Under the pieces are notes generated by a model. That model was not told the DNA's origin and searched no databases. It saw nothing but the letters and a program-made list of their open reading frames with translations. Shown one piece after another: positions 1 to 7,668 of a DNA stretch of 64,000 bases. The position numbers were made by a program, and so were the translations under genes. The number at the start of each line of letters is the position of its first letter. Within the stretch, counting starts at the first letter, position 1. The stretch spans positions 62,001 through 126,000 of the forward strand of contig JAGOSY010000010.1 of assembly GCA_018062085.1 (NCBI GenBank). Reading direction: 5' to 3'. The stretch is from a bacterium. GTDB lineage: Bacteria; Cyanobacteriota; Vampirovibrionia; Obscuribacterales; Obscuribacteraceae.

Positions 1-248
1 TTTCACAAACAGGGGGATGAAAAGCCAGTAAGAACAAGGCTATCAGCCAACTATATAGAGGGCTCCAGTACGAACTTAAGGCACTGGCAAAATCTCCGCG
101 TAAATAATTGTCAGCGATATCTAAGTAAGACCAAGCATCTTCCATATAAACCAAATAGCGATAAGCCCAGGCTTGCAGCAAGCCTAGCGCTATGGCGCAA
201 AAACGTAATATCACTCTGGCTTTGCTATGTTTAGCCTGAAAAATCATT
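1..248 (-). CDS. Membrane glycosyltransferase-like protein, N-terminal fragment
   Basis: The ATG is at 246-248 on the minus strand and the reading frame runs off the left edge without a stop, so only about 82 residues are visible. They comprise a basic start, a hydrophobic segment, then a stretch with the pattern MEDAWSYLDIADNYLRG followed by YWSPLYSWLIALFLL. An acidic-aromatic loop after the first membrane helix and a Y-x-P-x-Y segment leading into the next helix is typical of polytopic GT39/ArnT-like glycosyltransferases and related undefined membrane proteins. It lies just downstream of a methyltransferase gene on the same strand in a polysaccharide region. The assignment is inferred from the topology of a fragment. 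Confidence 0.55.
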
Positions 249-283
249 TTGGATTTACGAAAACCTCAACCACCAATCTATGC

Positions 284-991
284 TCACTTGGCCCTGTTCG
301 CAGTGTAAGCGAGAAAATTAGAGGGAATACCCAGCAGCTTGTAACAAGTTAGGTTAACCGCCGCTTCTTGCGGAAAAAGTTGTTTCAGGTCTTTCTCATC
401 TAGTAGATTGAGATTTTCAGTCTTGGCATAGAAATGACTTCCCAAAAGGCGCAATAGGGCCTGATGCTTGGCTTGCGGCAGCCAGTGGATAAAGGGCACC
501 ATAGTATGAAATTCGAGTGGGTACCAGCGGTTAGGAGTGGTCACGAAGACATACTTAGCCACTCGCAAAAGTTCGGAGATAAAAAGGCGCTGCTCTTCCC
601 TTGAACCAACATGCTCAACTACGGCAAAACTAACCGCTATGTCAAACGACTGATCAGCAAACGGAAGTTGGCGACCGTCGCAGCGAATGAATTTGACGCC
701 GGGGTAGTTTTTTTCGACAATGGAGGCGTCTTCTATACTGGTGGCTGTCAGCATCTCCTTGTGGGGATACAAGGCTTCGAAAAAATTGGATTCTAGGAGC
801 TCTGATGGCGAAACTCCGACATCAAGAATTCGCGTACCAGCATCTGGGCTAAAAGTATCCATGAAGACTTGAAACATCTTTTTGCGCGCGCTGAAACTAA
901 TCTGCCCAGCCAAATCGAGCAAAAAATTGCGCTTTGCATAGTAAGGCAATGGTTCGGAGCCAGACAACTGGTCTTGAGAATTTTTTATCAT
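284..991 (-). CDS. Class I SAM-dependent methyltransferase
   Basis: A 235-residue protein with a type-11 methyltransferase core. Motif I is RILDVGVSP (residues 54-62), an acidic post-motif segment CDGRQLPFAD follows near 104-113, and SFDIAVSFAVVEHVG is the usual motif leading to the active-site face. The third glycine of GxGxG is replaced by VSP, as in some family members. The ATG at 989-991 lies 5 bases after the stop of the Gfo/Idh oxidoreductase gene, so the two are almost certainly cotranscribed with the SDR gene upstream. The acceptor is unknown; context suggests a sugar or glycan precursor. Confidence is high for the fold and low for the substrate. Confidence 0.85.
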   Translation of the reverse strand: MIKNSQDQLSGSEPLPYYAKRNFLLDLAGQISFSARKKMFQVFMDTFSPDAGTRILDVGVSPSELLESNFFEALYPHKEMLTATSIEDASIVEKNYPGVKFIRCDGRQLPFADQSFDIAVSFAVVEHVGSREEQRLFISELLRVAKYVFVTTPNRWYPLEFHTMVPFIHWLPQAKHQALLRLLGSHFYAKTENLNLLDEKDLKQLFPQEAAVNLTCYKLLGIPSNFLAYTANRAK

Positions 992-996
992 GAGTT

Positions 997-2013
997 TTAG
1001 TGCTCCGCTGCCTCTGTTTGCGCCTGTCCGTATATCTCCTCGGCAATTTCAAAAGCGGCGATGGCATCATGCAGTGAAGCGTTCTTACTTGTGCCAGCAG
1101 CAATTTCGTCCATGAACGATGTGAACTCTAGGGCAAATGAATGATCGGCTTGAGGAAACTGCCAGATTGTTGTTTCAGGTGGTCCCATTGCTTCGCTCAT
1201 TTTATAAAATGCCAGCTGCTCTAGGCCATACGAGCCACCCAAGCCATCTATCTGTAGCTTTCCATGGCGGCCAATGATTTCGAAGTTGAACAAATTCTTC
1301 CATTCGGTCCAACTAGTTTGCAACCATGCAACTTGATTTTTATCTGTTTTTAGCAGCATGAAGGCGTTGTCTTCAACTGCTACAGGCCAGAAGTAGGTTT
1401 GCACGGCGCCGGTCACCGAAGTGAATTCTTTGCGCAAAAACCAGCGAGAGAGATCAATTAAATGAAAACCTTGGTCTATTAGTTCTCCACCGCCAGAAAT
1501 TTCCGCATTCATGCGCCATTCTTCGGCATAGCCAACTCTGCCGCCATGACCATAGCGAGCACGAATGAACATAATGTCGCCGATTGCGCCTTCGTCTAGA
1601 AGAGCAGTAGCTTTTTGCATGGCCGGATGAAAGCGGTGGTTAAAACCAACACGAACTACTATGTTGTTCGCTTCAGCCTGCTCTAAGACCTTACGCAGTT
1701 GAGCAGAATTAGTTCCGGCTGGCTTTTCCACCAGAACATGTTTGCCTGCTTGAACGCAAGCCAACGTTATTGCTGCTAATTGATCTGGAGTGGTGGAAAT
1801 CAAAACCACCTCAACATCAGCATGATTGACCACCTCCTGCCAGTTGCGGCTGGCCGTGGCTGAATGACCAATCACTAGTTGTTTGGCTTTCTCTAGCTCG
1901 ATGTCAGCGGCAATACAGAGGCGATGTTCACCTAGCACGGCTGCCCGTTTATTGCCGAGCAAACCACAGCCTATTATGCCGATATTTTTAGGTACAGCCA
2001 ATTTTACTACCAA
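997..2013 (-). CDS. Gfo/Idh/MocA family NAD(P)-dependent oxidoreductase
   Basis: A 338-residue sugar-type dehydrogenase. The Rossmann motif GIIGCGLLG is at residues 12-20 and the signature EKPAG, with the catalytic lysine K97, is at 96-100. A later stretch GELIDQGFHLIDLSRWF carries the conserved D-x-G-x-H-x-x-D pattern. Members oxidise or reduce sugars, inositols or nucleotide-linked sugars. The gene starts with TTG preceded by GAGGT 5 bases upstream and overlaps the end of the SDR gene by 7 bases, so translation is probably coupled. With the neighbouring SDR and methyltransferase it likely modifies a sugar destined for a surface glycan; the substrate cannot be read from sequence. Confidence 0.88.
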   Translation of the reverse strand: MVVKLAVPKNIGIIGCGLLGNKRAAVLGEHRLCIAADIELEKAKQLVIGHSATASRNWQEVVNHADVEVVLISTTPDQLAAITLACVQAGKHVLVEKPAGTNSAQLRKVLEQAEANNIVVRVGFNHRFHPAMQKATALLDEGAIGDIMFIRARYGHGGRVGYAEEWRMNAEISGGGELIDQGFHLIDLSRWFLRKEFTSVTGAVQTYFWPVAVEDNAFMLLKTDKNQVAWLQTSWTEWKNLFNFEIIGRHGKLQIDGLGGSYGLEQLAFYKMSEAMGPPETTIWQFPQADHSFALEFTSFMDEIAAGTSKNASLHDAIAAFEIAEEIYGQAQTEAAEH

Positions 2014-2867
2014 TCTTGACCTCGATCTGTTGGAATGATGCGTCGCAAAGTGTAAATATCACTGCTAACAAGTTGCTTCTCGTATAACGAAATTTTCTGC
2101 CAAGGATCCCAGGCCGCGCTTATGAGCTTACCTGTTATGGCAGCTGCTGCGTCCGAAGCCAAAAAAGCGCATAAAGCAGCCGCTTGCTCAGGTGAGCTAC
2201 CACCTTGTTTTTTCTGGGCGCAGGCGTCCTCGAAGGCCTTTGACCCGGCCATGGCGCTACCAGCCTGCAATACTTGCTCAAGCATTTCAGTGTTAAGTGC
2301 TCCTGGTGCTACGGCATTGACTGCTATGCCATACTCTTTCAGCTCTTCGGCCAAAGTTTCAGTGAAGCGTACCAGTGCCGCCTTACTGGCAGCATAGGCA
2401 CTAAAGTGCGGTCTCGGGGCGGTGGCACCTCCTCCCGAGAGATTGATAATTCGGCCGTAACCCTGTGCTTTGAGATGAGGAATAGCCGCTCTACATAACA
2501 GGACTGGCCCGCCTAAATTAATCTCTACTGCCTGCAACCATTCTTGCCAATCCACTTGTTCGCTCAGGCCAATTGGACCAAGAATGGCTGCGTTATTGAC
2601 GATGATGTCTAGGCGGCCGAATTGTTGAAGAGCACCCTCAACTAGGGCCTTAACTTCGCTCTCACTTGTCACATCAGTCTTTAACGCCCGGACCTGGGCT
2701 GTAGTCTGACATCCGGCCTGCAGCTCTTCAGCCGTAGCTCTCAAGTTCTCTTCGTCTCGGCTACAGATGGTTATATTGCAACCATTGGCGAGAAAAGTCT
2801 GGGCAATAGCTTTTCCTAAGCCTCGACTAGCTCCTGTAATTATTGCGCTGCGTTCTTTAAGAAGCAA
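2007..2867 (-). CDS. SDR family oxidoreductase
   Basis: A classical short-chain dehydrogenase of 286 residues. The cofactor motif TGASRGLG is at 11-18, NNAA at 91-94, catalytic Ser144 lies in INLSGGG, and Tyr158 and Lys162 form YAASK. The Asp in the TDV segment near residue 65 is the usual adenine-contacting acid. The TTG start is supported by AAGGT about 7 bases upstream; the first ATG is far inside the Rossmann fold. The C-terminus (about residues 245-286) is longer than the minimal SDR. It is the first gene of an overlapping minus-strand set with the Gfo/Idh oxidoreductase and a methyltransferase. The substrate is unknown, probably a sugar derivative. Confidence 0.88.
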   Translation of the reverse strand: MLLKERSAIITGASRGLGKAIAQTFLANGCNITICSRDEENLRATAEELQAGCQTTAQVRALKTDVTSESEVKALVEGALQQFGRLDIIVNNAAILGPIGLSEQVDWQEWLQAVEINLGGPVLLCRAAIPHLKAQGYGRIINLSGGGATAPRPHFSAYAASKAALVRFTETLAEELKEYGIAVNAVAPGALNTEMLEQVLQAGSAMAGSKAFEDACAQKKQGGSSPEQAAALCAFLASDAAAAITGKLISAAWDPWQKISLYEKQLVSSDIYTLRRIIPTDRGQDW

Positions 2868-2940
2868 AGGCGGTACCTTTTTTTAAATATTTACAGTATC
2901 TTACTTGAAGGATGAAAGTAAGATACTGAACTTGTCTTTT

Positions 2941-3879
2941 CTATCCTCTAGCAATCGGATATGCTGATATTTGATATTTTTTGTCGACGAGGCGAGCCAG
3001 CGCTGCCCATGGCAACCATTTCTCTGTATAGCTCATATCTTTAAAACCGAGAGCCTTGAGAACTTTATAGTGAATAAGCTCTTCCAAACCAGGAAGAAAA
3101 AATCCATCTTCAATTTGAAATCGACATGCCTTCAAAGCATAGGCCATGGTTTTGGGCTGAAATAGGCTGATATGAATTTCTGGGGCAAAGTAAGGCCAGC
3201 TGAGAATTTTTTCTTCAAACGGTTGGCTGTTACCGGTTGTATAAAAAAACAATCCACCTGGCTTCAACAAACTTCTAATACGTTGCAGCTCAATAATTGG
3301 GTCTAAGCAGTGCTCCAGTACTTCGATGGCCGTAATAACATCAAAGCTTTGATGATGACTTTCGAGAGAATCTTCTGGCAATATTCGCATTCCCGCTGCC
3401 TTTGCTCGCTCGACCGCCCAGCCCTGGTCGAAGCCGAACATTTCTGCATTGTATTTCTGCTCACAGTAGCGCAACAGACCTCCGGTACCACAACCGTAGT
3501 CAAGCCATTTTTTCCCCTCTAGATTCTTGAGGAAGTGACTAGCGATGGTGGCGATTCCTTGCCATTCGTAATTGCGAACAGTTGTCTGATAATGCTCATA
3601 TTCGTAGATATAATCGATCGACTGATCTGCTCCGCGCCCTCGATAATAGTTGTGATCGTAGATGAGCGAGTAGTCAGTCTCAGGGTTCTCTACATAGTAA
3701 AATCCACAGACCCGGCAATGAAACAGCGAGAAATCTCGCTTTATCACTCGCCCCGTTTTATCGCCGACTTTAGTAGTTGCACTTTGGCAAATGGGGCAAA
3801 TGGCATTTCCCCTCTGTATTCTTGAGTTTGTCAGTGGTTTGCCTGATTTGTCATTGGTAGAGCGTGGTAAAAAGAGCAC
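2941..3879 (-). CDS. Zinc-ribbon class I SAM methyltransferase
   Basis: A 312-residue protein. The N-terminus carries a zinc-ribbon-like set of cysteines, C28, C31, C55 and C58 (CPIC and CRVC). The methyltransferase core begins with WLDYGCGTGG near 125-134 and continues with VITAIEVLEHCLDP and RIRSLLKPGGLFFYTTGN. This arrangement is common in sugar C- or O-methyltransferases of polysaccharide clusters. The GTG start at 3877-3879 has only a weak ribosome site and the start could be slightly downstream. It is divergent from the SIS-domain gene at 3935. A similar zinc ribbon is found on the GT2 fusion protein at 6201-7664, where the methyltransferase part is degenerate. Confidence 0.82.
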   Translation of the reverse strand: MLFLPRSTNDKSGKPLTNSRIQRGNAICPICQSATTKVGDKTGRVIKRDFSLFHCRVCGFYYVENPETDYSLIYDHNYYRGRGADQSIDYIYEYEHYQTTVRNYEWQGIATIASHFLKNLEGKKWLDYGCGTGGLLRYCEQKYNAEMFGFDQGWAVERAKAAGMRILPEDSLESHHQSFDVITAIEVLEHCLDPIIELQRIRSLLKPGGLFFYTTGNSQPFEEKILSWPYFAPEIHISLFQPKTMAYALKACRFQIEDGFFLPGLEELIHYKVLKALGFKDMSYTEKWLPWAALARLVDKKYQISAYPIARG

Positions 3880-3934
3880 TAGTAAAAGAACACTAGTAAT
3901 TAGAACAATAGTTTATTCGTGATAGGAAAAATAG

Positions 3935-4537
3935 TTGAATTTCACTGAAGATTTTCTCAAATGCTGTAGCACGGTAATAGAGCAGCTTGACTTAAAACAG
4001 ATTGACAACGTCGCCGAACTTCTCCGTGGTGTTCGAGACAAAGGTGGGCGACTTTTTGTGGTTGGTTCAGGCGGGGGAGCCGGGCACGCATCTCATGCTG
4101 TTTGTGATTTCAGAAAGCTTTGCAACTTAGAAGCCTATGCTCCCTATGACAATGTGTCAGAGTTGACGGCGCGAGTAAACGATGAAGGCTGGGACACCAC
4201 CCTCTCAAACTGGTTGAAGACCAGTCGCATCAATGAGAAAGACGGATTGTTCGTGTTTTCAGTTGGCGGGGGCAGTGTCACGAATGAGGTCAGCATGAAT
4301 CTTGTTAATGCCATTAAGCTGGCCCAGAGTGTAAATGCATCAATTGCGGGAATTGCTGGCAAAGACGGCGGATTCTTGGGCGAAAAGGCACAGGCCTTTA
4401 TTCGTGTGCCAAATCCTCAGGTCGAGCTGGTCACACCCATTACAGAGGGCTTTCAGGCCCTGCTCTGGCATTTGCTGGTGAGCCATCCCCGACTGCAGAT
4501 GAACCAGGCCAAATGGGAATCACTGTCGGCAAAATAG
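3935..4537 (+). CDS. SIS-domain sugar-phosphate isomerase, GmhA-like
   Basis: A single SIS domain spans the 200 residues: VVGSGGGAGHASHAVCDF near 42-59 is the phosphate-binding loop, VFSVGGGSVTNEVS is the second glycine-rich loop, and VTPITEGFQALLWHLL carries the conserved late Glu. Length and layout fit sedoheptulose-7-phosphate isomerases (GmhA type), which make D-glycero-D-manno-heptose 7-phosphate. TTG start with GATAGG upstream. The transaldolase gene follows on the same strand after 74 bases. Heptose kinase, phosphatase and nucleotidyltransferase candidates lie 7-10 kb away, which supports the heptose role by context. Other SIS sugar isomerases cannot be excluded. Confidence 0.75.
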   Translation: MNFTEDFLKCCSTVIEQLDLKQIDNVAELLRGVRDKGGRLFVVGSGGGAGHASHAVCDFRKLCNLEAYAPYDNVSELTARVNDEGWDTTLSNWLKTSRINEKDGLFVFSVGGGSVTNEVSMNLVNAIKLAQSVNASIAGIAGKDGGFLGEKAQAFIRVPNPQVELVTPITEGFQALLWHLLVSHPRLQMNQAKWESLSAK

Positions 4538-4611
4538 CCGGATGTAAAGGAAATTTGAGTTTTTGCTACTATTCTCCAGATTTGGGTATGAAATTGTCTA
4601 GTTAGGCAATT

Positions 4612-5409
4612 TTGACTCATTCCATTACTAGTGATTCCATGAAAAAATTTGACTTAGAGACTTTGCATCTGCAAATCCCCCGGCTTCTCCGTATCAAAAT
4701 TTTCGCTGATGGTGCTGACAAAGCGGCAATGGTGGCTCGCAGTCATGATCCATGGTTGTCAGGCTTTACTACCAATCCTACCTTGATGAAAAAATCTGGT
4801 GTCACAGACTATGAGGAGTTTGCTCGAGACGTTTTGGCTGCTATCAAAGACAAACCAATTTCTTTCGAAGTTTTTTCCGATGAACTCGACGAAATGGCTG
4901 AGCAAGCTCGAACTATCGCCTCATGGGGAAGTAATGTGGTAGTGAAGATTCCCGTCACCAACACCCGTGGCCAGTCAACCGGCAGCATAATTCAAGAACT
5001 CTCGGCCGAAGGGGTTTGCTTGAACGTAACGGCCATAACGACCTTTGAGCAGGTTCAGTACGTAACACCACTGTTGTCTCCAAAGGCTAGTGCTATTGTC
5101 TCGGTCTTTGCTGGCAGAATAGCTGACTCAGGCAGAGAGCCAGTACCTATTATGAAAAAATGCGTGGCATTCTTAGCTGAATATCCGCACGTCGAGCTTT
5201 TGTGGGCCAGCCCTCGCGAACTTTTAAATCTGGTTCAGGCAGAAGAAGTGGGATGTCACATTATCACCATGACAGAAGACTTGCTCAAGAAAATGCCTCT
5301 GCTTGGCGGAGATCTTGATCAAGTATCGCTAGATACAGTAAAAATGTTTTTCAATGACGCACAGGCAGTTGGATACCAAATCAGTAAAGCAGAGAAAGTT
5401 TCCAGTTAA
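4612..5409 (+). CDS. Transaldolase
   Basis: A 265-residue transaldolase of the short (Fsa/TalC-like) size. TTNPTL at 53-58 is the family signature and Lys112 in VVVKIPVTN is the Schiff-base lysine. LNVTAITTFEQV and SVFAGRIADSGREP further match the barrel. It moves a dihydroxyacetone unit between sugar phosphates and can yield or consume sedoheptulose 7-phosphate. The TTG at 4612 has AGG 5 bases upstream, while the ATG at 4639 (residue 10) has no good ribosome site, so I keep TTG although ATG remains possible. It follows the GmhA-like gene on the same strand, so a role in supplying heptose precursor is a reasonable inference. Confidence 0.85.
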   Translation: MTHSITSDSMKKFDLETLHLQIPRLLRIKIFADGADKAAMVARSHDPWLSGFTTNPTLMKKSGVTDYEEFARDVLAAIKDKPISFEVFSDELDEMAEQARTIASWGSNVVVKIPVTNTRGQSTGSIIQELSAEGVCLNVTAITTFEQVQYVTPLLSPKASAIVSVFAGRIADSGREPVPIMKKCVAFLAEYPHVELLWASPRELLNLVQAEEVGCHIITMTEDLLKKMPLLGGDLDQVSLDTVKMFFNDAQAVGYQISKAEKVSS

Positions 5410-5424
5410 AATTTCAATTTAAGA

Positions 5425-6174
5425 TTAGCCAAGTGTCTTTGCTTTCATCGTCAAACCTATGCACAAATTGCAGTGCACCAACGGGACAATGAGAGGAAAG
5501 AATTCTTGATTCTGGATCTCGAAGTACTGTTTCAAAACGTGGAGAATCTCTGCCGGTAAATTAATATGCTCTCTTTCAATGAACCAGCTGTAGGGCTGCT
5601 TGTAGCGTTTCTCAAAGAGGCGCTGAGAGGAAATCATTCTGGCAAACTGATAGGCCAAGCCACCTTCACAAGGAATCACCACTGAAAATTGACCGTCAAT
5701 GTTGCAGAGACGATGTATTTCACTGATGGCCTTTGGCAGATCGGGAAGATGCTCAAGCACATGTATGGCGATAATGCGATCGAAATGACCATCGGGAAAA
5801 TCTAGGCGCTTCTGGCAGTCACCTACCACAACATTAATGTCAGGGTTTCTTTCTTTGAGCTTAGCTGCCATATTGTCTCTAAGCTCAATAGCAGTATAGT
5901 TATTGCGCTGCTCTGCACTCAAATTTTCTTGTTGCAAATGCTCGCCCAAGCCGGCGCCAATTTCTAAAGTGCGCAGAAATTGACTTGGGGCGTGCCTGAC
6001 TGAATATCCGTGGTTAAATTGCTCAATCATACGAAATGACGAGTTTTCGGCGAGCCGTTCGTGCCAAAACTGCATGAAATCGTCGCTTATATGTTGCTGT
6101 TCGGCTGTCAGTTCGGGAAAACTTTTGGGCCAGGAATAGGTGCCGCGGACGCGATTCAATTTAGACCTCAACAA
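5425..6174 (-). CDS. Class I SAM-dependent methyltransferase
   Basis: A 249-residue methyltransferase. TLEIGAGLGEHL (69-80) is motif I, NPDINVVVGDCQKRLDFPDG holds the acidic post-motif, and RIIAIHVLEHLPDLPKAI is the type-11 signature. The N-terminal 60 residues are of unknown function. The C-terminus contains a patch rich in aromatic residues (QPYSWFIEREHINLP), perhaps the acceptor site. It starts with TTG at 6174. It converges on the transaldolase gene with 15 bases between the stops and is the last gene of a minus-strand set with the GT2 fusion and the YfhO-like protein. The substrate is unknown, likely a glycan intermediate. Confidence 0.83.
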   Translation of the reverse strand: MLRSKLNRVRGTYSWPKSFPELTAEQQHISDDFMQFWHERLAENSSFRMIEQFNHGYSVRHAPSQFLRTLEIGAGLGEHLQQENLSAEQRNNYTAIELRDNMAAKLKERNPDINVVVGDCQKRLDFPDGHFDRIIAIHVLEHLPDLPKAISEIHRLCNIDGQFSVVIPCEGGLAYQFARMISSQRLFEKRYKQPYSWFIEREHINLPAEILHVLKQYFEIQNQEFFPLIVPLVHCNLCIGLTMKAKTLG

Positions 6175-6200
6175 TTACTCTTGAAGACTATTGTACCCAT

Positions 6201-7664
6201 TTATTCAGTTTGAGTCGCAGGTTCATTGTCAGAAACAACGCTACTACTGGTGGTATTAAATGGGTTGGCATGCAAATATTTAAAATCTGCCACCAACCAG
6301 GTGATCGGGTCTTTCCAAAATGTTACTTTTTTTCCTTCAGCAAACGAGCGCGAATTGTAGTTGATTGGAATCTCAATCGGTGTATATCCCTTTTTTATCA
6401 ACTTGATCAAAAGCTCGTGATCGAAGTCAAAGCGATTGCACTCAAAATAAAGATTGTAGAGACATTCACGTCGTAAGACTTTGAACATAGTGAAGGGATC
6501 AGAAAGAGACTGCCCGTATAGCAGATTGATCAACATTCTAAAAAATATGTGCCCAATATTGAGTACTGCTGCCAACGACTCTTGACCGGCAAACTTGCGG
6601 ATCTTCCAATCGCCGCTGTGCCTAGTTCCCAGTACGAAGCACTGCCTGTAGGCCAATAGGGGCTGAACCAGGGCATCGTAATCGTCTATGTCATATTCTA
6701 GATCAGCATCTTGAATCAAAATAATTTCGCCGGTTGCATACTTGAATCCCTCACGCACAGCGTGTCCCTTTCCTCTGGGGCGGTCTTCGAAAATAGCTTT
6801 AATTTCAGGGTGCTTGGCTAACTGTTCGCGCACAGCCTCACGACTTCCGTCAGTGGAGTTGCTTTCAACAATGATAATTTCAGTTTCGTCTATGCCTTCC
6901 ACTTGCTTTTCCAGCACCAAGGTCAGCACTTTAGAGAAAGTCTCTTTTTCGTTGTAGACAGGCATGACAATAGAAAGCCGGCGCTTTCTATTTGAACTTC
7001 TCAGTGCTTTTGCGTGAATGACCGGACGAAAATGCGAGGTAGTTCCGTCAGATGTCAGGGCAATCTCGCCGAATCCGTGTCTTTCTAAGAGCAATTGCAG
7101 CGTTGGTCGCGAAAAGGCAAAATTGAGATCTGGCTGCCAGTTACGATTGTTGTTCAGACCGGCACGCGGCAGGTGTTTATGAAAACGAGTACCAATGATA
7201 AGCAGCGGGGCACTGGGCTCTAATCTAATGCTGACTCTCTCCATCACGGCATTGGGCGATGCTGTTGTGTCTATAACAGAGCAAAGAATCACACAGCTGA
7301 CCATTTCCTTTTCTGTGTCGGCCATGAAAGCCGCTTCGCTAAGCTGGGTGAATTCGATGCCGAGGCTGGTCAGTTCTTTGTTCAGCGGCTGCTCAGCTTG
7401 GTTCGAGATTATTAGAACACTCGATTTTACTGCCGCCTTCTTGAGCAGATCTCCAGCGAGGGAAGCTTCCAAAATTCTAGCTTTTTGCAATCTAGGAGCC
7501 TCAGCGGCAGTTGATTGGCCTAAAGCTACTTGGCCCGAAGAAACCTGCGGATGCCTGCTCGACAGCCCACACCCGTTGCACCTTACTATTGCCGCATCCT
7601 TGCAATGATACTGGTAGCTGGTTTCTGACCAGTCGCAAATTGGGCAGGTGAATTCATTACTCAA
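6201..7664 (-). CDS. Zinc ribbon - degenerate methyltransferase - GT2 glycosyltransferase fusion
   Basis: A 487-residue fusion. Residues 7-32 form a zinc ribbon (C7, C10, C29, C32). Residues 80-215 have the strand pattern of a SAM methyltransferase (VLIIS, CVILCSVI, PLLIIGTRF, FSRPTLQLLLERHGF) but lack the glycine motif I, so this part is probably inactive. Residues 230-400 are a GT2 domain: SIVMPVYNEKETF, VESNSTDGS, GKGHAVREGF and the metal-binding QDADLEYD near 318-325. No long membrane helix follows, so it resembles dolichol-phosphate-mannose-synthase-like enzymes without the membrane tail. The TTG start lies 4 bases after the stop of the YfhO-like gene, so the two are cotranscribed. Confidence 0.82.
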   Translation of the reverse strand: MSNEFTCPICDWSETSYQYHCKDAAIVRCNGCGLSSRHPQVSSGQVALGQSTAAEAPRLQKARILEASLAGDLLKKAAVKSSVLIISNQAEQPLNKELTSLGIEFTQLSEAAFMADTEKEMVSCVILCSVIDTTASPNAVMERVSIRLEPSAPLLIIGTRFHKHLPRAGLNNNRNWQPDLNFAFSRPTLQLLLERHGFGEIALTSDGTTSHFRPVIHAKALRSSNRKRRLSIVMPVYNEKETFSKVLTLVLEKQVEGIDETEIIIVESNSTDGSREAVREQLAKHPEIKAIFEDRPRGKGHAVREGFKYATGEIILIQDADLEYDIDDYDALVQPLLAYRQCFVLGTRHSGDWKIRKFAGQESLAAVLNIGHIFFRMLINLLYGQSLSDPFTMFKVLRRECLYNLYFECNRFDFDHELLIKLIKKGYTPIEIPINYNSRSFAEGKKVTFWKDPITWLVADFKYLHANPFNTTSSSVVSDNEPATQTE

Positions 7665-7668
7665 ATTC

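Noticed and set aside
7195..7608. 137-residue open frame antisense to the GT2 fusion gene
   Set aside because: It is a shadow of a well-supported gene, with low-complexity Ser/Ala/Leu-rich sequence and no ribosome site.
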